From Cyclospora cayetanensis (Eukaryota > Apicomplexa > Conoidasida > Eucoccidiorida > Eimeriidae), in the NCBI RefSeq assembly GCF_002999335.1, contig NW_020312763.1, positions 1 through 64,000 on the forward strand: a DNA stretch of 64,000 bases, read 5' to 3'. Shown here piece by piece: positions 13,201 to 25,233 of this stretch. The notes beneath the pieces were generated by a model. It was not told the origin of the DNA and made no database searches. It worked only from the letters and a program-made list of their open reading frames with translations. A program made the translations under genes and the position numbers. Within the stretch, counting starts at the first letter, position 1, and each line of letters begins with the position of its first letter.

Positions 13201-13481
13201 GACTGCAGTGTTCGAAGGCGAAGTCGGAACTTGCCCGAGAGGCTGTCGCAGCCCCTCAGACACAATATATGCGATTTCCAAAGTATTAGTCCAGGAGTAT
13301 TTAGAATATATGGTTTCATCTTAATCTGAGTCGTAACTTGTATATGATCGCCCACAAGATATTTGCTGATCGAATAACCATCATCGACTATCTTGGGAGC
13401 ACAAGGGTAGCTGAGGCCCATGGACACAAATACCCATGTAAACAGCTATAGTACGGTGTTAGCACACCTTCAACAGTCAAA
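10297..13481. other. Intergenic, divergent promoters of Nup62 (-) and aconitase (+)
   Basis: About 3.2 kb separate two divergently transcribed genes, so both promoters must lie here. The sequence is comparatively AT-rich, with many stops in all frames. I see no recognisable exon, RNA gene or repeat. The frame leading into the aconitase start is closed by a TAG about 30 bases upstream, which supports the Met at 13482 as the first available start. Confidence 0.5.
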
Positions 13482-16400
13482 ATGAGTGATAGCTTGAGCT
13501 CTGGTACTTCAGGAAACATCGCCGGCAGTTCCGCTGCTCAGAGAGCCAGTCTTCACCCGTTTGCACACCTTTTGGAACAATTGAATGGGTTTGACGAGAA
13601 GATTTACGCTATTCAGAAACTGGGAAAGGATAAAGTGTGCCGTCTACCGCACTGTATCCGTGTGCTACTGGAATCAGCTGTTCGCAACTGTGATGGTTTT
13701 CTTGTGACTGAAGCCGACGTGGAACGGATCTTGTCGTGGGACCCGTCTATCAACCCGAAGACGTCTAAAAATGCACCTGTACTCGACGTTGCGTTTATCC
13801 CGGCTCGCGTCATTCTCCAGGATTTTACGGGTGTACCTTGTGTAGTCGATCTTGCGGCCATGCGCGACGCTATGGTGGAACTTGGGTGCGACCCTCTAAA
13901 GATTAACCCAAAGGTTCCAGTGGACCTAATTATTGATCACTCTGTTCAAGTGGACAAGGCCAGAAGGTATGACGATCTACTGTTAGCTGACACAGGAGGT
14001 CGTGCAGCTGAGTGGCACAGGCCAGCCCCCGTTGTCTGAATCGAAGAAAAGCTGGTTGCCAGTGCCTTCTTTGTCGTTGTTTATTCAGCAAGGATGCAGC
14101 GTCGTACAACGAGGCAATGGAAATGCATCGCAACAAGGAGCGTTTTGCCTTCTTAAAGTGGGCAGCGAATACGTTTTCCCGGATGCTAATTGTGCCTCCA
14201 GGGTCTGGTATCGTACACCAAGTTAATCTGGAGTATCTCGCAAAGGTTGTATTGACTAGAGACGGCGTTTGCTTCCCTGATTCACTTGTGGGAACAGACT
14301 CGCACACCACCATGATCGATGGACTGGGCATTCTGGGTTGGTGAGACAGCGCCGCAAGTATAGTTACACAATAGAATTGGCGCTAACTGGGAATCCAAAC
14401 GAAGTAGACTTATGGTGGAGGGGCGCAGGAAAGCTTTCACATGGCTTCAGCATGGGAAACGTCTCGCATGTCTTGTGGCCTCTTGGTTTCATTAGGTACT
14501 GTTATCCAAGCTTCCTAAGAATATGTAAATAGAATACTCCCCTGCTTCTGTGTTTGGCGTCGCACATTAATACAGGGGCGTCGGTGGCATCGAAGCTGAG
14601 GCGACAATGCTGGGTCAACCGGTATCCATGACGTTGCCACCCGTTTTGGGTGTACGCCTTGTTGGACGATTAAGCCCATCTTGCACTACGACAGATGTCG
14701 TTCTGCATGTAGTTCGCATACTGCGCATGCGGGGTGTTGTTGACCACTTCGTGGAGTTCTTCGGAGAGGCGTGTGCCACACTCTCCGCCCCGGACCGCGC
14801 AACCATTGCAAATATGAGTCCTGAATTTGGTGCCACAATTGGTTACTTCCCCCCTGATGAAGTGACTCTCAAATACTTGCTTTCCACTGGTCGAAGCCCC
14901 CGAGAGGTTGAAAAGATCAGGGCCTACCTCTTACAGCAGGGGATGCTTCGGATGTACGACTGCTCAGAGCCGGAAGTATACTACACAGGTGAGGTTCTCG
15001 CACCAAAAGGCACCACGGAGCCTGTCCATTGATTCCAACAGTGTATCCATGATGGTTCTGTATCCGACGAAGGCGATTACTGCAGACGTGCTGGAGATTG
15101 ACTTGTCCAAGATTGAGCCCTGCGTTGCTGGTCCCAAGCGCCCACAAGACGAAGTCTTCCTCCGCAACCTTAAGGCAGAGTTCACTGTACGTTTTGGAAT
15201 AGGCGGTTTCTGGCGATTGTGGCCGAAGTACCCCTCAGTATATCTGTGAACCGCCAGTGCAAAACAATGGCTGTGCGTGCAGGCTAATTTGACTGCACCA
15301 CCGGGGTTTAAGGGCTTCGGACTAAAGTCGGAAGCTGTCTCTCTTCGAGTTCCGCTGAAATTCCAAGGCAAGAACTTTGAGCTGAAACAGGTGGGGCCAC
15401 ATTCACCGCTAGAGGGCAAGCAGCGTGGCTGCTAGTAGGCGTGACCTTGGTGGCCGGCATAGAATTGTTGAACTCAACCTTCTGTGTGTATTGCTCGATG
15501 TTCAGGGCTCAGTCGTAATCGCAGCAATTACCAGCTGTACGAACACATCCAACCCATTTGTTATGATCGGAGCCGGTCTACTGGCGCAAAAGGCAGTTGT
15601 GAGAGCCGCAAATCACTGCGCTTTTGCAGGCAGACAATTACAATACCCAGCTGGCTACACTGAGTGTTGGTAGTGTTTATGATCGCTGACGCGCAACATG
15701 TGCGTATTCTGTGCTATCCAATCTGTAAGAATTCTCTGTTTATGTGCTTCCTCGTGCACTCCAGGAATTGGGCCTTTCCGTTCCTCCGTACATTAAGACG
15801 TCTCTGTCACCAGGCAGCCACGTGGTTCTGCGATACCTCGAAGCCGCAGGCGTTCTACCAGCCCTCGAGGCGCTTGGTTTCTACCTTGCAGGTAGGCATT
15901 TCAGCTTTCTTGTCCTCTGCGACGCGCTCACTTTTCTCCAAGGAAAACGCCGTACTAGTAGTTTTTCTCTGGACGTGAATAAAAAGTCATTTGCAGGTGG
16001 CACGACCATTTCAATGCATTGTGTTCTGCCTCAGGATTCGGATGCATGACGTGCATCGGCAACAGTGGAGATCTTCCTGAGGTATGTCGAAAATCCAAAT
16101 TTCCTTCACCTCACAACAATACGCGATGGGGAGATTCGGTAACCCGAAGGTTGATCGGAACTTCAGAAGCTTCTGATTTTGTGCTGTTTTGTGGTGTGCA
16201 GGAGGTGACCGCAGCAATCCAGGCGAATCCAGACCTTATTACGGCAGCCGTCCTTTCCGGTAGGCGCGGAAGCCTCCACGATAACTCAAAGCTTTTTTTC
16301 TGGAGCTTGGCTGCACTGGATATTGGGGGCACGAGTAATAATGCATTTTATCATGAGAAAGCGTTGCTTATTGACTTCGCGATTGCGTGTACAGGCAACA

Positions 16401-18791
16401 GGAATTTCGAGGGCCGCGTTCACCAGCTCACGCGGGCAAACTATCTGGCTTCTCCACCGCTTTGTGTAGCATTTGCAATCGCAGGTACAGGCGTTTTCTT
16501 CGGGTAGCCGGTGGTAGCTCTGTGTTGCCGCATGCGCCGTTTCTGATCGTGTGCCTTGCAGCATGTTTTGCTGTGATGCTTTCCAGGCCGTGTGGACATA
16601 GACTTTGAAGCAGAGCCACTCGGTATTGGGAAGAACGGTGCGCCCTATTCGATGTTGGTCATTTGTGCGTGAGTGGTGCTTCATTACACAGCATTGCGTC
16701 TCCCGATCGAAGCTTTCTTGTGGCATTTACTTTGACAGGACAACAGGTGTACTTGCGCGACATCTGGCCGAGCCCGACTGCCGTAAATGCTTTGGTAGAA
16801 ACTGTGCTGCTGCCTTCACTCTTCGAGGAGGCATATAGGAACATCCAGCAAGGGAATGAGACGTAAGATTGCTTGAAAATCAAATCGACTGCTCCGTGTG
16901 CATTTCCCCAACACAGAGGCGTTAGTCGCCGCATCAGCGCACTTCAGAGCGGCAGGCACCGCTCAGTGATCCAATTGGACGTGAAGCTACACTCAAGGAT
17001 GTGCATTGAATGATTTGGTGCAGCTGGAGAGCACTTGAGGCACCCGTGGGCACGCTGCTCAAATGGCCTGAGAACTCAACATATATTCACAAGCCTCCCT
17101 ACTTCAATGGACTGACTAGGGAACCGTTGCCCGTACAGTCGATTTCTAAGGCCAGGTGCCTTCTTCTGTTGGGTGCGTGCCCAACATACTGTCTGCATGG
17201 GTAATTCAAGCGGATAAGTATGCAGTTGGCTGCCAAAATCTTCATATTTTGACGTACGATGTGGGCGTTGCCACCAGGAGACAGCATTACGACTGACCAT
17301 ATTTCGCCAGCTGGGAGGATTGAAAAGAATTCCCCCGCCGGTCGTTATCTTTTGGCTCACGGTGTAACGGTACGCATTATGAAAAATCACCTGCTGGCAT
17401 TACGTGTGCTGGTCGGTCTGTATTGTAACTGACCTAACGTGCAACGCCTCTATCCCTCAGTATGTCAACCTCCTTAAACGTTTACTAGGCGTCACCACGG
17501 TATATTTTAATGCAAAACTTGGTGTGTACAGCAACGGGATTTCAATTCCTATGGGAGCCGCCGTGGTAATGATGAAGTTATGACACGGGGTGAGCCAACA
17601 GTTAGGCGAACATTTTGGGGCTGGCCAAAGAATTGCATCAGCCTTATGGAGGAGTGATGCGCCGTGAGAGCGGCAGCAGCGTAGCGTGCGAGGAGCCTGT
17701 GATGAAATAAATCGAAGACTTCCGGTTTACGTTGCTCTGCCAAGGAACGTTTGCAAACATTCGCCTGGTTAACAAGCTTGCTTCTGCTCCTGGCCCCATT
17801 ACAAAGCACTTCCCCTCTGGGCAGGAACTACCCGTTTTCGACGTTGCACAAGTAGGTCTATGTGCGCCTGTGGAAGTGGTGTTTCTGCTTTCACATAAGG
17901 CTGGCGTGCACCGCAAAACGCAGCCTGCTCAGGCGTATTGCCTCTTGTGTGCGTTTTTCAGATGTATAGAGAGGCGAGCACACCGTTGATTGTCATTGCC
18001 GGTCGGTCATGCAACTTTACGTTTTTGGTGGAAGCGTATACCTTCTGCGCAGACTGGGTGCCTGACCTCTTGCTTAGCGCGCCACCTATTTGATCATACG
18101 CACACATAGGGTGACTCACAATGGTGGATGGGAAGCCTACGCTTTGATGCCCGTATGCATGCTCTTATGCATGCTCAGGAAAGGAATACGGCAGCGGAAG
18201 CAGCAGGGATTGGGCAGCGAAGGGTGTGGCTCTTTTGGGTGTCAAAGCGGTTATTGCGGAGAGCTATGAACGGATTCACAGATCCAACTTGGTTGGAATG
18301 GGAGTATTGCCCCTCCAATTCCAAGAGGGCGAGTCTGCCACCTCACTTGGACTCACGGGTACAGTCTCCAGCAAGCCTTTCGATTCAGTGGTGTGCTGCG
18401 TACAGCATCAATGAGTGCATGATTTTGGCATGCCGGCCAGATGCAACAGCCAGGCAATAACAATGCATGTTTATACAGGGGCGGAAGAGTTTTTCATTGA
18501 CCTGACTAATTTAGGCGTGAAGGCAGCAATTGAGGTGCAAGTCGGCGACGGGCGAAGATTCACAACTAGGTGCCGCTTAGAAACAAACGTAAGGCAGATC
18601 TGCAGTACGGAATGCCCCTGTCGTAGGAACGAGTATCTAAAGCGCTTTTCTCTGAAAGGGGCAAAGATGCCTTTCACTGAGGTTTGCTCCGTCATGCGAA
18701 TATGCTTTCCCAGGTAGAACTCGAGTACTTCAAAAATGGAGGGATCCTGCAATTCGTTCTGCGGAAGTCTGCATCGAATTCAGGAAGTTAG
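13482..18791 (+). CDS. ACN: Aconitate hydratase / IRP1-type aconitase, 20 exons
   Basis: This enzyme isomerises citrate to isocitrate using a [4Fe-4S] cluster; the cytosolic type can double as an iron-regulatory RNA-binding protein. Exons: 13482-13966, 14089-14340, 14576-14988, 15086-15186, 15283-15390, 15506-15598, 15765-15891, 16035-16081, 16202-16259, 16395-16484, 16587-16637, 16739-16862, 17024-17172, 17278-17369, 17532-17589, 17745-17851, 17962-18001, 18179-18358, 18479-18588, 18714-18791. All phases agree and the join is exactly 920 codons. The cluster ligands are Cys464 (SCTNTSNP), Cys530 and Cys533 ([10 protein letters not shown]), spaced 66 and 3 residues as in human IRP1 (437/503/506). 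Other signatures are [57 protein letters not shown] and [12 protein letters not shown]. About 35 Ser/Ala-rich residues precede the core, too little for a confident organelle signal. Other apicomplexan aconitases are reported to be organellar, so location is open. Confidence 0.97.
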
Positions 18792-21700
18792 ATCGAGGAA
18801 TTTTCATGTTTTTCTGTAGGTGTCGAATTAAAGAATCCCTTAATAGTCCAGCCCTGAAACCGAGGACCGGTTTCAGTGGAGTTCAGAATTGTGGCCTTCA
18901 TAGATCGCATGCAACCAGTTGGGTATGTTATCCCTCGGCTATGCTGATATTTTTCCATAGATTCAAAGAAACAAAGACTAGGTTGGTGTCTCCACTTCTT
19001 GCTGACACTTTTCGTACAGCTCTGTAGGTTTTCTGGGTGGAAGGTGCCAATTTTAAATATAACAAGAAGCGTTACTGCAAGTGAATGCGTGATTATTTTT
19101 TCGAGCCTACTTACCCAGTGTTTTGTTAAAGCAATACGGCTGCTCGCGTTAAAACAACTTGGTCGCGCGGTTTGCTGGTGGGCTCATGGGTGTTTGCAAC
19201 TTTTCTTTGATCTCCAAAGCCAACCTAATCCAGAACTATCAGCTGTTAGTGAAATATTTTGCGAGCTACCAACGATAGTACATTTTAAAGCTGTAAATGA
19301 TGGGCTACCCCATCTTCCACTCTTAACCGGTAATTCTTTGTTCTTTCTTGGTCACTATAGCTGCGACCACCAACAACATCTCTGGATACTGCTTCACTGA
19401 AATCCGGCGTCCTCAGGCATTGGTGGCCTCTACAACGGGGCTGCCCTTGACGGCAGCAGTAGCACTGCACGAAAAGATTTTTCCAGCAAACCCTTAGCAT
19501 TCAAACCCTGTGTTCAAGGTGAAGCATCAGCCTCTTAACCGAGTACTAACCCTCTTGACGTTTACTGTCCCTGATGTGGTGTGTTACAACATCATAGCTC
19601 GTAAAGAAGTCACTAGTCCTAATTGCTAAGCTCCACCACAGTTTAGCTAGTGCAGCGACTTATGCTATAGTTGAAATTCTCTTCCACACTAACTATACTT
19701 GACTAAGATTTAGTATAAACTTGATTATTTGGTTTGTCTGTGCAATGTCCCATTATTGCATAGTACTTTTAGCTCGAAACAAGAATGCGTAAGGTTGTCG
19801 ATGTGTGCATTAGATGCCATGTGCAACTAGATGTGAATGTTAGGAGTGCCGTAGGGCACAGCTGCACGCATTGTAGCTCTCGCTATGCCCTCTTGTCGAA
19901 AACCCTGAAGGGTGCAGGCAGTCATGGGTAGAAGTTTTTCTATGGAGCTCTCAATGAATCCATTGGATTTGCTTCGATTCAGGTGTTTTAAACCACTCGT
20001 TTGCGACGTTGGAATTGCAAAGACGCCAGCAACTCAGTTCGTTTCAGCCATTCCCCACTTGTCTACTGTTTGCAGATTCAAAGGGAGACGAAGTTTACGG
20101 GCAGCAGTCCTCTGATTTTGAGCAAGTCGTTTGGTGCATCAACAGTCTGATGGTTACCAGCAACCGACTGGGAGAGAAGAGCCTTTTGGCGATGCAAGTT
20201 GACAGTGGTGCAATGCCTTGTGAGGCGGCACAGCCAAGCCTGCAATCTGGTTTCAACGCAGTTGCCCCGCAGCCAAACGAAAGGCACGATTTGTCAGCCA
20301 GTGAAATGCTCACGAATGCATGAGTCAGGTATGTAGACCAAAAACGTACAACGGCCGTAACAATGAAGAACAACTCAGAGGTTCGATCTGTCGGTTAGAA
20401 GTGTACCTCGCGTTGTACCTTAAAGAGAAACGAGTGCTCTTTGTGGATCATCAATTGCAGAGAGCAGGTCAATGACGGCTTAATCCACGCAGAGAAGTTC
20501 GTCTGCATAAATCTATTACTCTGGTGCAAACCTTCATACGCGCCCTGACTCGTCGGTATGTGCCAAGATCAGCTTACCGCACAAGTCCAAGAGAGACACG
20601 CATGAAATTATGATAAGCGGAGGTTGGCTGTGTGTTTAGCGAGCCTGCAGATTCGGTCCTGACCGATTGGCAGGCTCTATAAGGTACATTAGGTGGCCAG
20701 GCTAAGACATTAGCGACCGGGTGGCCGACACAATTTGTGGTGCTCCCACAAGGCAACGATTTTTCCTGTTGCTCGATTTTCCCAAGAGTTCAACGTGCGA
20801 TAGATCCGGTAGCGCTGACTTCCTCCTAAATTTTAAGACTCTCCAGTTTCTACGTGGACTTTGGCCTGCAGGCAAATGACCCTAGTGGAGGCGAAGAATC
20901 AACAGGGAACCGTAGAATTGCTGGGCTCTGTGAGTATTGAGCACCGGTGGCAGTCTAGACGGGAGGTTCTATAAAATGGTGTGGGTACCACCACCCCCAG
21001 TAGTTAACGGAGGAGCGCTTGCGGATTTCGTTGCATTCTGAAATCTTTCGACCCTATTTGGTTAACGACGGAAGTGGCCGTGCACGATTCCCTTTTTTCC
21101 ATGGAATCGAACAGCGACCGTATGTATAAAATAGCTACCTCCACCTAGAGCAACTGCTTTGCACTTCAAAGATCATCTTTGTTAGGGCGTTGTCTACACT
21201 CAAATCATGCAGAGGCACTCTCAGGAAGGTTGTCTGTCGGCCTTTCATTATGCCTCTATGGGGCTTGGCACTCGACTAAGCTACATGCATCGGCTGTATG
21301 TGCATGCAGAAGTGGTTGAATTAGGCCTGAAGGCACGGCTGAACTGTTTTGCATATTAATTCTCTGCATACACTTTGCTTGTTTTCTGTTTTCTCGTTGC
21401 AAAAGGGGCTCACATTTAGGTGTCGCGCCTCCGCGATCGTGTTGGCTCGGTTCCTCATTTCTTGTTGGCTAGTGTGTGTCTCTTTCTTCCTTCCGACTTT
21501 TCTTTGCCAGTCGATGCTCCCCACACACACTTGCTTTTGCCATTGGGGCTGTTTTCGGTCTTTAGATTGCCTGAGGAGTGGCAGTGGGGCAGGAAGCCTA
21601 TCGCCGTTGTGCATGCAGTTGTCCTTGAGGAACGGGTAGGTACGGCAGACGATGGTGTACATTTTAATCTTGTTTGAAGAAAATGTAATGAGCTAAGCTA

Positions 21701-23635
21701 CACTTATCCTTTTTCAAGTAGAGCTAGTGTAGTTTGAAGTGTTTTGGCAGAAGTAAACTAATTTCTTACTGCCGAATACTTTGGGCTTAAGCTGAAGACG
21801 ACACAATTATGTGTACCTATGTGTTAGATGCTATGTGTAGCCAGCTATAAAGTTTCGGAGTGCCTAGAGGATGCAGCTACACTCATTCCCCACTTGTCCT
21901 CTCCCCTTATTTCGGCGGGTTCGAAGGGCGCGGGTAGTAAAAGGCGAGGGATATTTAGAATCGTACTCAGTAGCTTTCTATTGAATTTGCATCGAGTCTA
22001 CAGTTTGTGTTCCCAGTGGCGGCGTAAAATGGAGCGTTATAGAAAGTGTCATCATTAGTTTGTTCCAAAGTAAAAAAAATTGGGACATACACTGAGAAGC
22101 TTGGTACACCGATTTGTAAAAAATTGGGACATACACTGAGAAGCTTGGTACACCGATTTGTACCTTTCAGGCGTTTAAATAATAAATCATATGAGGCTTC
22201 TAGGAAAGCCCTGCCTTTCTGAGTCCACACTCAGAGGACGCAGCATTCACAATGAATTTTTGCAGCACACGTGACTCCTCGTAAAGAATGTATGGCTCAG
22301 TGGACAAGTGATTTTAGTGGGTCTGGTGTGCCATGAAGTATGCATACGAAGGAGATGGGACTAATTGCGTGCATGGAGTAGCACTGAGGGCACACACGCT
22401 GCACGCACACCCGGGACTACCTGTTTTTCATCCGGCGTAGTCTTCGGGTATTATGAAGGCATGGAGATGGGAGCTGGAAAGAAACATTTTTGTAAAATAA
22501 GGTATTACTTTGTGCTCTCTATTTGTATCCTCCCAAAAGAATGCAGCCTTTGGGAATTTTCATCAAAGGTGGGCATTGTTACGTTCACAGCAGCACGATT
22601 TGTGGCCCTCATGATTCACCTCGGCTAGGAAGAAGTACGGATCAGACACACTCTGAGAGTATGAAAGAAATTTGGTTATTGCCTCCTTGTCTAAGCATGC
22701 ATGATGGTGTGCCTCCGCCCAGTCCCTGCAAGGCGCTAACTCACGGGGGCGCACAGACGAAGACCCTGCTGTGTGGCGGTGCGAATGAACTGCTAAAACT
22801 GCCTGTGATCGCAGCAGGCTGTGATAAAAAAGTTTAAAACATAGATTTCCACTTAGTTATTAAGTAGACAAGACTATATTCAATGGGTTGATGTACAACG
22901 ACCCGTTGGGGCTGTCGACTTGGTGAGCCACGTATGTCCGGGGAACGGGTCCTCAGTCAGCTCCTCCTGGGCGCGTACCATTGTCCAGCCCCCCAAAGAA
23001 TAAATATTATTGAAACAGCAAATCTAGTAAGGAGGAACTGTGAGGTGCTGAGAAGCTGATCTTTCCGCTAGCTTTTGAGGGTGGCATACATGGCTATTGC
23101 GCCAACCGCTACTGACTCGCTGTGGCTCAAGAGGCACAGGAACCACTTGTCGGGTTCAAAGGTACCATTGCCATTTTCCCGCAGGGAAACTAATATATGG
23201 CATTTGTACTCTATAAAGCTGGGGCTTTTGGCCTCGCCCAAGTGACAACATACTGTCTGACCTATTTGCAAACTGCACATTGCATGAGCCACTGCCGTTA
23301 GGCTCATATTTGTGGGACCAGCTTAAAAGAAGCTAAGCAGAGGACAACGAGGAGATGGAGGGCGACAGGGGCTCAAAGCTGATTTAGCTAAGGTCGGAGC
23401 CAAGGAAAGCACGAGCGTTCCAATTTACTACAATTCCCCCATGATGGTTGTACAGTTTCTCACGAAGACGCGTAGACGGAAGCATTTCCCCTTCGCCAGA
23501 CTGTTTCTTCTATTCTAAACAAGCAAATGCGATTTTCTTCATCACAGATCAACGGGTATCTCCCATTTGCTACTGTGGTGGGCGCCTGTGCGCACTAGAA
23601 ATACATCACCCACTTTGCAGCCAGCGGGGAAGAAG
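18792..23635. other. 4.8-kb gene-poor interval upstream of lectin/TSP1 gene A
   Basis: I find no exon, RNA gene or conserved motif in this stretch. It is comparatively AT-rich, with only short frames. The single structured element is the 44-bp direct duplication at 22074-22162. The 3' end should hold the promoter of the large gene that begins at 23636. Confidence 0.5.
22074..22162. repeat. 44-bp direct tandem duplication, two copies
   Basis: The same 44-base unit occurs twice back to back (22074-22117 and 22118-22161), each beginning with an A run followed by TTGGGACATACACTG. The copies are identical over the compared length, so the duplication is recent or maintained. It lies in an intergenic region, outside any recognised gene. 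Confidence 0.9.
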
Positions 23636-25233
23636 ATGAAGCGATCGAGTCAATCCCAGCTCGCCAATTTACTAGGTTTTTTCCTAGTAACCATTTCAGC
23701 GGTCCTCCAGTGCCATGCTAGTTCGACCTCAGGTACTTTTTGGATGTTCAACCATCTATTTTGGGGTTCACATGGGCGGAACGCGTGGTGCCACATGACG
23801 ATTAGAGCTGGAATAATACAGCGTCACACACAAATAACTGACGATGTGAAAAAGCGAGATTTGCACCAAACAGTATTTGATGGCTTGAAAAGTTTCGTGT
23901 TGATGCTTTCAATGAAAGCCCCTAAAAATCACTCTTGTGTGGCTAGGAACAGCCGTCACGCAGCATCGTAATCGTTTCTGCGTTGATGCACGTGCATTCA
24001 GATATCTTAAGGGGAAAGGCTACCGTCAGAGGCGATGGCTCTTGGGTGCGAGTGGACTTTCCTACTCCAATGAAAGAAGCACTAGTATTTTTAGGGTCGC
24101 TGGATTCTATTAGCGACTACAGCTTGGTACCTCAGGTGCGGACATGCCCCTAGCACTTGCAGAGCTGATATGATCGCTTCTTGCACAGCTTTCGGAAATG
24201 CTTTAAGCCACTGGTTGAATACTGTGTGTCTGATCCTGCAGGTGGGAGAAGTGGATAAAGACGGCTTCACTGTTCGAGTGACGGTGCCGTCTTGCGTAGT
24301 CACCGACCTGTCGAGGACTCACTTCTCTGTCCCTTACCTTGCGTGGAAAAAGACAAGCGGTTCGAATTACATTGCAGCGTCCATTACCCTGAAAATGACA
24401 AAAGGGTTATCGGGGTATGATACATACTCCCGCACGTACCACTTGGAAACTTCGATTGCTAAGAACGTATGCCATTCACTGCAATAAGTTCCCATACATC
24501 GAACAGCAGAGCATACACATGGAGTCATGTTGCAACGGAAATCACCAAACATGGCCAGCGCTGTCGCAGAATCATAAGCCTATCATACATAATGCTGCCA
24601 TCTGAAAACTGTTTGCTGAGTTGCGTTTTCTAGGACGACTATCTCACACTCATGCAGATTCAGAACATGAAGGCAGTTGAAGATGGTGCATCTGAGTTCA
24701 ACACAACACCATACGTGTCCGTCAGGGGCTTCACAAACCCAGCCACGCAATCTGTTACGTACTCTTTTTCAGACACTGTTTATTCAGTGGTTTCCTCTGT
24801 CAGTATTGCGGTTTTTATTATCGGCTCCGCTGGTCCCGCAAGTCTTGGAGGAGCCAAACTTCAAGTGGGTTGGGCACATAGCTTGTATTGATGCATAGGG
24901 TTCCCGCAACAAACGCTTGTTAAATGTAGATTGTGTGAAATCTTTCATAGCTGATCAGGCCACGGACACATACGAATAAGCTTGGTGGCACCTGCTCTGG
25001 TGTGAAAACTCAGGTCAAGGGAGATGTGCTTGTAGATTCTGGCGAAAAGTACTCACATGATCTAAACTCGCCTGTTCTAGCATTCATACAACCACGGGAC
25101 ACATCAACACCGTTTGCATTCACAGTTGAAGACTCTGATTCCGCGACGCATTTTGTGCCAAAGCTTAGACAAGGCTGCCACACCTATTTGACTGATACTT
25201 CACTAACGGCCTCCTATTTATTGCTCGCATACG
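23636..25233 (+). other. Protein A exons 1-5: signal peptide and N-terminal lectin-like extension
   Basis: Exons are 23636-23732, 24002-24135, 24242-24466, 24634-24864 and 25014-25233. Residues 1-28 are a signal peptide: charged MKRSSQSQ, a hydrophobic core GFFLVTISAVL, then a likely cut near CHA-SS. The next 270 residues are beta-rich with few cysteines, such as VRVDFPTPM, DGFTVRVTVP and VPYLAW. Their rhythm of F-x-x-P, GF-x-V and V-x-W resembles H-type lectin repeats. The match is by eye and tentative. Gene B has no counterpart to exons 2-5: its signal-peptide exon is followed directly by the first cysteine module. Confidence 0.75.
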
